DNA from: Candidatus Sneabacter namystus
Lineage (GTDB): Bacteria; Pseudomonadota; Alphaproteobacteria; Rickettsiales; Rickettsiaceae
Length of the DNA: 64,000 nucleotides
Direction: 5' to 3'
Assembly: GCF_008189685.1 (NCBI RefSeq)
Contig: NZ_CP043312.1
Location: 1-64,000 of the forward strand
In this document: positions 18,601 to 26,325 of the stretch, piece after piece
Layout: every line of letters begins with the position of its first letter
How positions within the stretch are numbered: the first letter of the stretch is position 1
Program-made: the position numbers and the translations under genes
Notes under the pieces: model-generated
What the model was told of the DNA's origin: nothing
Databases searched by the model: none
Seen by the model: the letters and a program-made list of their open reading frames with translations, nothing else

Positions 18601-19896
18601 ATGGTCACTCCTTCCACTACTGCCGGCTCTACAAATAACAAACTAGAAAAATGGCAAAAAGAGGCCGTTGCTATGCTCTCCATTGGTACTATGTTGGAGT
18701 ACCTAGATGTCATGTTATACGTGCACATGGCGATAGTCATAGATAGAGTGTTTTTTACCAATAGTGCATGGTGGGCAAAAATATCTCTATGTCTTCCATT
18801 TTTCTTGAGGCCGTTGGGTTCGATTTTGTGGGGTTGGATAGGAGATCATTTTGGCAGACAAACTACGATATTTGTTACAACCTTTGTTACAGCTGTAGCA
18901 TGTCTTTTTATAGCTGGATTACCTGGATATGATACGTTGGGTGTTACTGCTTCTTATTGCTTAATATTATGCAGAGCAGTGCATGGTGTTACCTCTATGG
19001 GAGAATTGTTCGGATCTCAAATATATGTGACGGAAACGATTGTACATTATAATACCAGATGCTTTGCGACATCCATTTTATCTGCATTTTCATATTGTGG
19101 CACTTTTCTAGCAATTACAATTGCTACTATTGCAATCAGACTAGATGAGGTATTTCCCGGTGCTTGGCGAATTTCATTTATTATTGGTAGTGCTGTTGCC
19201 TTTGTTGCTACATATGCAAGATCTGTGCTTAGAGAAACTGTGGATTTTGATGGAATAAAGAAACGATTATTGCTGCAATTGAGTGGAAAGGAGCTTAACA
19301 GCCCAATACTAAAAGAAAATGTTGATAGAAAGGCTTTTTTTTATTACACCTTAACCAGGGCTGGTAATGAAATAGCATGTATATTTGTTCCGTACCTATA
19401 TTGTAAATCGTTGCTTTTGAAGGTGGGGTGCAGTGCTTCAGAAATAGGAAAACAAAATTTATTTGTTGCACTGGTTGCGTTAATCAGTATGTTTGTTCAA
19501 TCTTTTCTAGTTAGAACTGTGAACCCCATGAAAGTAGCAATCTTTAGAAATTGGGTTTACATATTTTTTCTTATATTAATTCCATTGTGGTTTAATACTG
19601 TAGGTCTTTCTCGAGAATCAATATTCGTTGTACAGGCTTTTGGCTTCTTGTGCTTTATTAGCGACTATCCAGCTGCCCCTGTTGCTATTGCTCAATTTCC
19701 TATTTTGAAAAGGTCCAGATGCGTTTTTTTGGGAGCAGGAATTGGAGTGTTACTTGGTCCCTTACTGTTCATTTTTCCAAATGAGTTCTTGATACCAAAA
19801 TTCGGACATTATGCCTTGTATCTCATTCTTTTACCACTTTCCATTGTTACTTTACGTGGTAAATATTACTTTCTAAAAAGATACGCGAACACTTAA
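18601..19896 (+). CDS. MFS transporter, ProP-like (metabolite:H+ symporter type)
   Basis: 431 aa with about twelve membrane spans. The loop after helix 2 carries FLRPLGSILWGWIGDHFGR, the MFS motif GxxxDxxGR, and the following helices show the ProP/MHS family layout (SMGELFGSQIYVTE in place of the usual GGE-G segment). Rickettsiales have expanded families of these proteins, commonly annotated as proline/betaine transporters, though substrates are generally unproven. The first 25 codons are nearly identical to those of the MFS gene at 30094, after which the sequences diverge strongly. The C-terminus is followed by a truncated RSH gene on the other strand. Confidence 0.82.
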   Translation: MVTPSTTAGSTNNKLEKWQKEAVAMLSIGTMLEYLDVMLYVHMAIVIDRVFFTNSAWWAKISLCLPFFLRPLGSILWGWIGDHFGRQTTIFVTTFVTAVACLFIAGLPGYDTLGVTASYCLILCRAVHGVTSMGELFGSQIYVTETIVHYNTRCFATSILSAFSYCGTFLAITIATIAIRLDEVFPGAWRISFIIGSAVAFVATYARSVLRETVDFDGIKKRLLLQLSGKELNSPILKENVDRKAFFYYTLTRAGNEIACIFVPYLYCKSLLLKVGCSASEIGKQNLFVALVALISMFVQSFLVRTVNPMKVAIFRNWVYIFFLILIPLWFNTVGLSRESIFVVQAFGFLCFISDYPAAPVAIAQFPILKRSRCVFLGAGIGVLLGPLLFIFPNEFLIPKFGHYALYLILLPLSIVTLRGKYYFLKRYANT

Positions 19897-20038
19897 ACAT
19901 TAGGATAGAAGTCTCGCATATAAAGGAAAGTATTGTGATTCTATGCGGGTTTTGATTAGCATTTTCTATCATGTGCGGGTTGTAGACTGCAGGCAAAATA
20001 TAGTTTTTCTTTCGTTGCATTTTAATCCTAAAGAGAAT

Positions 20039-20349
20039 ACCAAAGGGAGTATTTCCTCGATCGTTTCCCTCTTTAGCTTTTCCTGTTTTTCAGTGGAGAA
20101 GCAATTCATGGTCTCAAGGTTATGGAGACGATCCATGATTTTAATAAGGCAGATAGCTCGCTTTGTATTTTCATCGTAGCTTTTAAATGCAAGCCGTAGG
20201 CAATCCAGTACAGAAGATTGTTTTTGTCTAGCAATGGCAGAAATACCGTGCGCTATAGACATCATATCTCTGCCTAAACACTGTAGTACTCTGCTGTATG
20301 GACCTCGTTTCCTTTTATTTTACCTATCTCTTTTATGCCCTTTTCAACC
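20039..20349 (-). pseudogene. Truncated copy of the HD-domain RSH gene
   Basis: Matches about 31468-31775 of the intact gene at 31366-32424, encoding RDMMSIAHGISAIARQKQSS through RETIEEILPL. It lacks the N-terminal HD catalytic half (HDIIEDT) and has a two-base deletion near 20292 where the intact copy reads ATGGTATCTCG. The left edge is shared with a common breakpoint (CCAAAGGGAG); the right edge at about 20349 adjoins the repeated LRR-gene flank. Confidence 0.85.
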
Positions 20350-20452
20350 ATCTATCACATTGACTCTATAATCTCTTACTACTTATGCAACCTGCTATCA
20401 GGGAGTGTGTTAGAAAAAATTTGCTTTATTTAGAATACTTTTGTACACTCCT
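20341..20452. repeat. Repeated 5' flank of LRR genes (copy 2, inverted)
   Basis: Reverse complement of 36410-36520, nearly exact, including GAGATTATAGAGTCAATGTG and the AGGGAGTGTGTTA edge. In this copy the flank leads into the RSH remnant, whereas at 36520 it leads into a phage terminase remnant, so a recombination junction lies at its end. Confidence 0.8.
20421..20449 (+). promoter_or_regulatory. Altered promoter of the 20514 LRR gene
   Basis: TTGCTT (20421-20426) and the first 16 spacer bases match the promoter of the sister genes, but the -10 position reads TACACT instead of TAAAAT, and about 60 bases with a duplicated TTTTTTAAGTAA segment are present before the ATG. Expression may be reduced or driven from elsewhere. 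Confidence 0.35.
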
Positions 20453-20513
20453 ACGAAATGAATCTTTTTTTAAGTAAAAAATGATCTTTTTTAAGTAAGA
20501 TATTAATTAATAT

Positions 20514-23063
20514 ATGCCACCAAAAACAGTTACAATAGCGGGTAAGCAATATCCAACAGATATTACAAGTCTTAATCTAAACTATGCCACAATAATAGAA
20601 GGCGGCATAGCTCCAGGTACTTTTGCAGGCTTATCTAGCCTCACAAGTCTTAATCTATCACGTGCCAAAATAGAGGGTGGTATAGGTAAAGGTGCTTTTA
20701 AGGGCCTTGTCAGCCTCACAAGTCTTGATCTGTCATATGCCACAATAGAAGGCGGCATAGCTCCAGGTACTTTTGCAGGCTTACCTAGTCTCACAAAGCT
20801 TTCTCTAAACCATGCCACAGTAGGTAATATAGCTCCAGGTGCTTTTCAAGGCCTAGATAAACTCACAAAGCTTAGTCTAAGGGCCAAAATAGAAGGAGGT
20901 ATAGCTACAGGTGCTTTTCAAGGCCTAGATGAACTCACAAGTCTTGATCTGTCATATGCCAAAATAGAAGGAGGTATAGCTCCAGGTGCTTTTCAAGGCC
21001 TAGATAAACTCACAAAGCTTTCTCTAAACCATGCCACAGTAGGTAATATAGCTCCAGGTGCTTTTCAAGGCCTAGATAAACTCACAGAGCTTAGTCTAAG
21101 TGCCAAAATAGAAGGAGGTATAGCTACAGGTGCTTTTCAAGGCCTTGTCAGCCTCACAAGTCTTGATCTGTCATATGCCAAAATAGAAGGAGGTATAGCT
21201 CCAGGTGCTTTTCAAGGCCTAGATAAACTCACAGAGCTTAGTCTAAGGGCCAAAATAGAAGGAGGTATAGCTCCAGGTGCTTTTCAAGGCCTAGATAAAC
21301 TCACAGAGCTTAGTCTAAGTGCCAAAATAGAAGGAGGTATAGCTACAGGTGCTTTTCAAGGCCTTGTCAGCCTCACAAGTCTTGATCTGTCATATGCCAA
21401 AATAGAAGGAGGTATAGCTCCAGGTGCTTTTCAAGGCCTAGATAAACTCACAAAGCTTTCTCTAAACCATGCCACAGTAGGTAATATAGCTCCAGGTGCT
21501 TTTCAAGGCCTAGATAAACTCACAAAGCTTAGTCTAAGGGCCAAAATAGAAGGAGGTATAGCTACAGGTGCTTTTCAAGGCCTAGATGAACTCACAAGTC
21601 TTGATCTGTCATATGCCAAAATAGAAGGAGGTATAGCTCCAGGTGCTTTTCAAGGCCTAGATAAACTCACAAAGCTTTCTCTAAACCATGCCACAGTAGG
21701 TAATATAGCTCCAGGTGCTTTTGCAGGCTTATCTAGCCTCACAGAGCTTTCTCTAAGCCATGCCACAGTAGGTAATATAGCTCCAGGTGCTTTTCAAGGC
21801 CTAGATGAACTCACGCTCAAGCTCAAGCTATCACATATCACAATAGGTGGTAATATAGCTACAGGTGCTTTTCAGGCCCTAGGCCAACTCCAAAGTCTTG
21901 ATATATCAAGGGCTAAAATAGAAAGTATGGACGTTTTTAAAGACACACCAAATCTCGAAAAGCTTAAGCTATCAGATGCCACAATAAATGGTGGCCTAGA
22001 TACAGGTGCTTTTCAAAATCTCCCAAATCTCAAAGAACTTAAACTATTAGATGCCACAATAGAAGGAGGTATAGCTACAGATGCCTTCCGTGGCCTAGAT
22101 AAACCCACGCTCAAGCTCGAGCTATCACATATCACAATAGGTGGTAATATAGCTACAGGTGCTTTTCAGGCCCTAGGCCAACTCCAAAGTCTTGATCTAT
22201 CAAGGGCTAAAATAGAAAGTATGGATGTTTTTAAAGACACACCAAATCTAACAAGTCTTGATCTACGCAATAATCAAATAACAGATGTCCGTCCTATAAG
22301 TGAACTTAGATATCTAAGAGAACTTGATCTAATAGAAAATCCAATAGACGTAAAGGACCTTTCTCCTCTAACACACCTTCCTGTATATAACAAAGTAAAG
22401 AAGGAAGTATTACGATTTAACATGCTTTCCAAAAATGAGATCGGTAGCTCGCTTGGGCTACAACAAGATCCAGCGTTACATTTGCTTATGCTACCAAAAG
22501 ATCTAGCATCCCACATGTATGGTTATATGCAAACACGTGACATATGTAAGTTTACAACAGTGCTCCTTCTTGCAAACAGAGGAAGAACAAAGTTTCTTAT
22601 CGAGCAAAAACGAAAAATTCTCATTGAGAGAGATGAAGCTGAGAAAGCAATTCTCATTGAGAGAGATGAAGCTGAGAAAGAAGTGCTAAAGGAATATGAA
22701 CAAAAGATGTTAGATATTGCAAAGCAATGCCTGATTGAATATCCTAGGTCTGCGCTACCAAAACTCGAGATAAAGAGTAAGTTGCTTCCTATAATCATAG
22801 AAGAAAGAGAGGCAGTTCAACAAGCAAGTCTTGAACAACAACTTGTAGTTGCTACTAAAGGATCAGAAGCAGGTGATCAAGAAGAAAGTGCTACAGCTAC
22901 TGCTGTTGATATGGATGCAGCAAGGCCTATGGCTCCTGAATCTGCACATCATGTAGATGCGGCAGGGCAAGCTCCACATCATGTAGATGCAGCAGCAGCA
23001 GGTATGACTCCTGAATCTGCACATCATGTAGATGCGGCAGGGGGCAATCTCCACGTCATGTAG
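20514..23063 (+). CDS. LRR protein, 849 aa, C-terminus altered by frameshift
   Basis: Same architecture as the 15128-18085 protein: MPPKTVTIAGKQYPTDIT start, LRR units of 23-26 residues (IAPGAFQGLDKLTKLSL) to about residue 590, one internalin-type unit, then LPVYNKVKKEVLRF, the shared module MLPKDLASHMYGYMQTRDIC (LP at 660-661), the coiled coil with two ILIERDEAEK units and the start of the HVDAA tail. Long exact duplications of 300 bases or more occur inside the LRR part (around 20820-21060 and 21420-21700). At 23040-23044 there are five G where the sister gene has three, shifting the frame so that translation stops at 23063; in the original frame it would run to 23233. The core is intact, so the product may still work without the tail. 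Confidence 0.75.
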   Translation: MPPKTVTIAGKQYPTDITSLNLNYATIIEGGIAPGTFAGLSSLTSLNLSRAKIEGGIGKGAFKGLVSLTSLDLSYATIEGGIAPGTFAGLPSLTKLSLNHATVGNIAPGAFQGLDKLTKLSLRAKIEGGIATGAFQGLDELTSLDLSYAKIEGGIAPGAFQGLDKLTKLSLNHATVGNIAPGAFQGLDKLTELSLSAKIEGGIATGAFQGLVSLTSLDLSYAKIEGGIAPGAFQGLDKLTELSLRAKIEGGIAPGAFQGLDKLTELSLSAKIEGGIATGAFQGLVSLTSLDLSYAKIEGGIAPGAFQGLDKLTKLSLNHATVGNIAPGAFQGLDKLTKLSLRAKIEGGIATGAFQGLDELTSLDLSYAKIEGGIAPGAFQGLDKLTKLSLNHATVGNIAPGAFAGLSSLTELSLSHATVGNIAPGAFQGLDELTLKLKLSHITIGGNIATGAFQALGQLQSLDISRAKIESMDVFKDTPNLEKLKLSDATINGGLDTGAFQNLPNLKELKLLDATIEGGIATDAFRGLDKPTLKLELSHITIGGNIATGAFQALGQLQSLDLSRAKIESMDVFKDTPNLTSLDLRNNQITDVRPISELRYLRELDLIENPIDVKDLSPLTHLPVYNKVKKEVLRFNMLSKNEIGSSLGLQQDPALHLLMLPKDLASHMYGYMQTRDICKFTTVLLLANRGRTKFLIEQKRKILIERDEAEKAILIERDEAEKEVLKEYEQKMLDIAKQCLIEYPRSALPKLEIKSKLLPIIIEEREAVQQASLEQQLVVATKGSEAGDQEESATATAVDMDAARPMAPESAHHVDAAGQAPHHVDAAAAGMTPESAHHVDAAGGNLHVM

Positions 23064-23233
23064 ATGCGGCAGGGCAATCTCCACGTCATGCAGATGCAGC
23101 AGGTGGCCTTGTTGATCGCGAAGAGGAAGGTGCAGCCGCAGCAGCGGGTATGACTCCTGAATCTGCACATCATGTAGATGCGGCAGGTCCTATGGGAGAT
23201 CTTGAAGCAGTAGTAGATACAACATCGCAATAA
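23045..23233 (+). pseudogene. Out-of-frame tail of the 20514 LRR gene
   Basis: In the next frame this segment continues the tail of the family (SPRHVDAAGQSPRHADAAG, then ESAHHVDAAG and GDLEAVVDTTSQ) and ends with TAA at 23231-23233. It is disconnected from the upstream gene by the G-tract length change at 23040. Confidence 0.8.
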
Positions 23234-23492
23234 AAGTATTGCCTTATCTTTACAGAAAAGTTCTTGCCTTCTAAAAGATAAGTTGCATCTGCTATCATAA
23301 ATTTTTACTTAGCGAAGTTTTCTCTTCTAAGTATAGTGACTTACAAACCAGCGCTAATTCCGCTTAGGTTTGACGTGATTGCATTGCCTGATAGAGAAAA
23401 AATTTCGGCATAGACTGCCCATTTTACACCATTATATACAAACACTAACAGCGCTAACCTCCCTGCCATACAAATGCCATATGAAAGCCATA
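23234..23492. repeat. Repeated 3' flank of LRR genes (inverted copy at 34034-34289)
   Basis: About 260 bases downstream of the gene are the exact or nearly exact reverse complement of 34034-34289. Identity ends at GAAAGCCATA (23492), beyond which the two loci differ. It contains the tight turn AAGTATAGTGACTTACAAAC and no gene. Confidence 0.8.
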
Positions 23493-23557
23493 TATTTTGT
23501 CCTTAATATTGCCCCTTTTTGGGCCTTTTTAACCCCCTGTGCCATACGAAAGCCATA
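23465..23557 (+). repeat. GCCATA box array with 11-base spacing
   Basis: GCCATA occurs at 23465, 23476 and 23487, then at 23541 and 23552. Each group is spaced exactly 11 bases, close to one DNA helical turn, with AAA-rich bases between. The first three are also present inverted (TATGGC at 34031, 34042, 34053). The array lies 150-250 bases before a broken tyrosine integrase, where arm-type binding sites are often found. Confidence 0.6.
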
Positions 23558-23709
23558 CAAAATACCCCCCCCCATATTTAGCGGTTTTTTTGCGGTCTTT
23601 TGCAAAAATGTGCTATAGAGCAACAAATTACTCCCTTATTTGAATAGGCTTACAGAGGAAAGGGAAAAGACCATGGTGGTCTCTTTCACTATCCGGGTTT
23701 GTACTTGAT

Positions 23710-24153
23710 ATGAGATGGAGCAATTCCAAAAAGGAATTTGGTGTAGATTTAGAAAACAGCAAGTGGACTTATTTACCACAAAAACAAATAAAGAAAGAAG
23801 TAGTACACGCTCCTTTAAGCAAAAGGATATGTGCATTTTTACAAACTAAGACAAAAGAATCTAAACAAGTATTAAACTTCCCATATCTCAGAGTGTATAG
23901 AGAGTGGGTAAAAATACGCAAACAAATGCCAGAGAGTTTATGGCAACTCAACATACATGATTTAAGACGCACTAGAGTACATTGGGGTAAAACGGAGGAC
24001 GTGCTAATCACTCAGCACACGCTAGGACATAAGCTAAAGCTTGGCAATATGAGTACATACACATCTAATGCTGCAACATTTGAAAAGCGCCTACAAATTA
24101 CTCAAGAGCTAGAAGATAAACTCTATAGCCTAATGAATATAAAAGATGAATAA
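23710..24153 (+). pseudogene. Truncated phage-type tyrosine recombinase (integrase) C-terminal part
   Basis: The 147-residue frame reads RWSNSKKEFGVDLENSKWTY, then HAPLSKRI, and later LNIHDLRRTRVHW followed by LGHK and MSTYTSNAATFEKR. HxLRRT, LGH and the Tyr region are the catalytic-box-2 pattern of P4-like integrases. The N-terminal arm-binding and core-binding domains and the first catalytic arginine are missing; upstream sequence is open for a few codons (PWWSLSLSGFVLD) but lacks the normal TGxR motif. It is very likely inactive. Its end overlaps the start of the Fic gene by 8 bases. Confidence 0.8.
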
Positions 24154-24844
24154 ACAACAAGAAGCGATACAGCATGCAAAAAGAGCGCTCCCTGAGTTTG
24201 TCTATGATGCTGCGCAGTTAGAGGGAATCAATTTTACGCTGATTGAGGTCAAGACTCTTTTAGATGGAGTAACTATTGGAGGTAAGAAACTATCTGATCA
24301 AGAGATTGTAATCAATCAAAAAAATGCCTGGGAGTTTCTGTTTGATGCAATTTCAAGAGGGATATTTGGCATGTCTTCTAGTTTTGTGTGTAAATTGCAC
24401 AGCATTGCAGGATTAAATGAAGCTTTAGAATGGGGCAAATTTAGAAGTAAAGAAGTAACAATTGCTGGCACCAAATACTGCCCTCCAAAAGCCACAGATC
24501 TTGTAGAACACTGGAACAAAATTGAGCACTGCTATGCTAGCAATTTTCCAGAAGAAAAGATCTACACGTATGCTATAGAGGTATTTCTCAAGATGGCAAG
24601 GTACAAATTCTTCTTTGATGTAAATAAGCGCATGGGAAGATTCATGATGAATGGCATCTTACTTAGCCATGGATATCCAGCTATTAACCTTCCATCATCA
24701 TCTAAAGAAGAGTTCAACAAACTGATGCTAGAGTTTTATCCAACAGGTAAAACTGAGGCAATGGTAGAGTTTATGAAGTCTCATTTAGATGAAAGAATCG
24801 TAAGCTCTATGGGATATGAGATTGATAAATTGTTGGGTATGTAG
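24146..24844 (+). CDS. Fic-domain protein with degenerate catalytic motif
   Basis: Fic proteins usually transfer AMP or related groups to target proteins using HPFx[DE]GNGRxxR. This 232-aa product keeps the domain layout: an N-terminal helix with AAQLEGI resembling the inhibitory-helix region, FGMSSSFVCKLHSIAGLNEA, and the core YKFFFDVNKRMGRFMMNGIL (about residues 150-169). In that core the catalytic His is replaced by Lys, the Pro by Phe and the first Gly by Val, while D, N, R and the final R are kept. Transferase activity is therefore doubtful; a binding or regulatory role, or early decay, is possible. It overlaps the integrase remnant by 8 bases, consistent with arrival on a mobile element. 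Confidence 0.75.
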   Translation: MNKQQEAIQHAKRALPEFVYDAAQLEGINFTLIEVKTLLDGVTIGGKKLSDQEIVINQKNAWEFLFDAISRGIFGMSSSFVCKLHSIAGLNEALEWGKFRSKEVTIAGTKYCPPKATDLVEHWNKIEHCYASNFPEEKIYTYAIEVFLKMARYKFFFDVNKRMGRFMMNGILLSHGYPAINLPSSSKEEFNKLMLEFYPTGKTEAMVEFMKSHLDERIVSSMGYEIDKLLGM

Positions 24845-24919
24845 TGCATAATCATTGTGTTATAATTTGGTATATGCTACTATTGCTTTATAACATATAA
24901 GCTTTAATAACATAATTGT

Positions 24920-25183
24920 ATGATAAAAGTAGTGAGTATAGATAGAAATGGCAGGGTGTTTATACCGGCATCTATCAGAAAAGATATGGAGTTACAATCG
25001 GGTGGACGAGCCTTAGTGGAATATTCACATGGAGAACTAAAAATAAAAAGGCCAACAGTCGATATAGATAAGGTGCATGCTATTTTTACTAAAAGAAAAA
25101 AGAGAAAAAATGTTGTTTCTGATCTTTTAGAACAAAGACGTAGGGAAGTAGAACAAGAAGAAAGAGAATGTCTAAGAAAGTAG
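24920..25183 (+). CDS. AbrB/MazE-type antitoxin (VapB-like)
   Basis: 87 aa. The N-terminal 45 residues form a SpoVT-AbrB DNA-binding fold: VVSIDRNGRVFIPASIRKDM with the GRVxIPxxIR signature, then ALVEYSHGELKIKRP. The C-terminal half is very basic then acidic (KRKKRKN, EQRRREVEQEERE), typical of a toxin-binding tail. It overlaps the downstream PIN toxin by 16 bases, the usual arrangement for vapBC modules, and such antitoxins normally repress their own operon. Confidence 0.85.
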   Translation: MIKVVSIDRNGRVFIPASIRKDMELQSGGRALVEYSHGELKIKRPTVDIDKVHAIFTKRKKRKNVVSDLLEQRRREVEQEERECLRK

Positions 25184-25557
25184 TGCTAGATGCTTCTGCA
25201 GTGCTTGCAGTGTTTAATAAAGAAAAGGGGCGCGAACTGATTTTGGAATATATGGAAGGTTCAATCATATCCTCTGTAAATAGTTCGGAAGTATATAAAT
25301 CTTGCTTTTATGATTCTGACCTAAGAGAAGAAGAAGTAAATGAAATGATGGAAGAAATCAGAGTCAAAGTAATAAGCTTTGATGATATACATGCACGTAT
25401 TGCAGCGCAGCTCTATGCCACAACCAAAAGCTGCGGCCTATCTTTAGGAGACAGAGCATGTATAGCGCTTGGAATGATAAAGAAGATTCCGGTACTAACG
25501 TGCGACACTATCTGGCAGCAGTGCAATTTAGATGTGCAAATAATAACAGCAAGGTAA
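25168..25557 (+). CDS. PIN-domain toxin (VapC-like ribonuclease)
   Basis: 129 aa, standard for VapC. Acidic active-site residues are present: VLDASAVLAVF (Asp near residue 8), SVNSSEVYKS (Glu at about 42), LGDRACIALG (Asp at about 95) and LTCDTIW (Asp near 113). VapC toxins cleave tRNA or rRNA when freed from the antitoxin. It overlaps the antitoxin gene by 16 bases and is intact, so the pair may be functional. Confidence 0.87.
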   Translation: MSKKVVLDASAVLAVFNKEKGRELILEYMEGSIISSVNSSEVYKSCFYDSDLREEEVNEMMEEIRVKVISFDDIHARIAAQLYATTKSCGLSLGDRACIALGMIKKIPVLTCDTIWQQCNLDVQIITAR

Positions 25558-25744
25558 TTATGACAGATCCATGGGATATGAGATGGATAAATTATTGAAT
25601 ATGTGAATATGCGAGTAATCACTGCTCAATAGTTGAAAATCACAAAACTGAAAAATCAATTGATTAATTCAAATACATGATTTGCAAGATTCGCTCTTTT
25701 CTAAAATTATATTAGCATGTAACTATCATTAAATATTTATATCA

Positions 25745-26010
25745 ATGGAAACAAAAATTCTCAACATCGACAGAAATGGTAAGGTGCTAATACCTGCTAA
25801 TATTAGAAAAAACTCAAGATTCCTAATATGGGAAGTGTTGCAATGGAAGTTGATGATAACAAAGTGATTATCAAGAATGCACTGCGTACACTGGATGAGA
25901 TACGTAGCGTTTTTGCAAAACATCGTAAGCCTGGTATGGCATTCGTTGATGATTTTTTAAAGCACAAAAGAAAAGCTGCTCTCCAGGAAATGAAAAAATT
26001 TGAAAAATAG
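25745..26010 (+). pseudogene. Frameshifted second VapB-like antitoxin
   Basis: Starts METKILNIDRNGKVLIPANI like the intact antitoxin at 24920, but a frameshift at about 25812 (after IRK) moves the rest into another frame, which reads IPNMGSVAMEVDDNKVIIKN and ends DDFLKHKRKAALQEMKKFEK at 26010. It is a decayed paralogue of the adjacent module. Confidence 0.8.
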
Positions 26011-26016
26011 GCAAAG

Positions 26017-26325
26017 ATGAGAAGTAAAGTTGTGGTAGATGCATCTTCTGTAATTGCTGTCTTTGCTGAAGAACCAGGATATGACTTTATAGAGCGTTAT
26101 ATTGGAAATGCATTAATATCCAGTGTCAACGTCGCTGAAGTATATAAATATTGCCTTGATGCCAAAAAGCTTACAAGCGTAGAGGCAAAAAAGCTCTTGT
26201 AAGCAGAGCAAAAATAAAGGTAGTTAATTTCGATGATGCACAGGCATCAAAAACAGCAGAGCTCTATTCCACAACAACAAGCTGCGGCCTCAGGAGATAG
26301 AAGATATACTTTCAGCTATAGATGA
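26017..26325 (+). pseudogene. Frameshifted second VapC-like PIN toxin
   Basis: Reads MRSKVVVDASSVIAVFAEE and ISSVNVAEVYK in the first frame up to a stop at 26200-26202. The next frame continues AKIKVVNFDDAQASKTAELY and TTSCGL, then a further 4-base deletion shifts it again before GDRR. Two lesions plus loss of the C-terminal third make it non-functional. Comparison with the toxin at 25168 shows where bases were lost. Confidence 0.8.

Noticed and set aside
23465-23557. CRISPR array
   Set aside because: The repeated unit is only 6 bases at 11-base steps, with no spacers of CRISPR length and no cas genes nearby.
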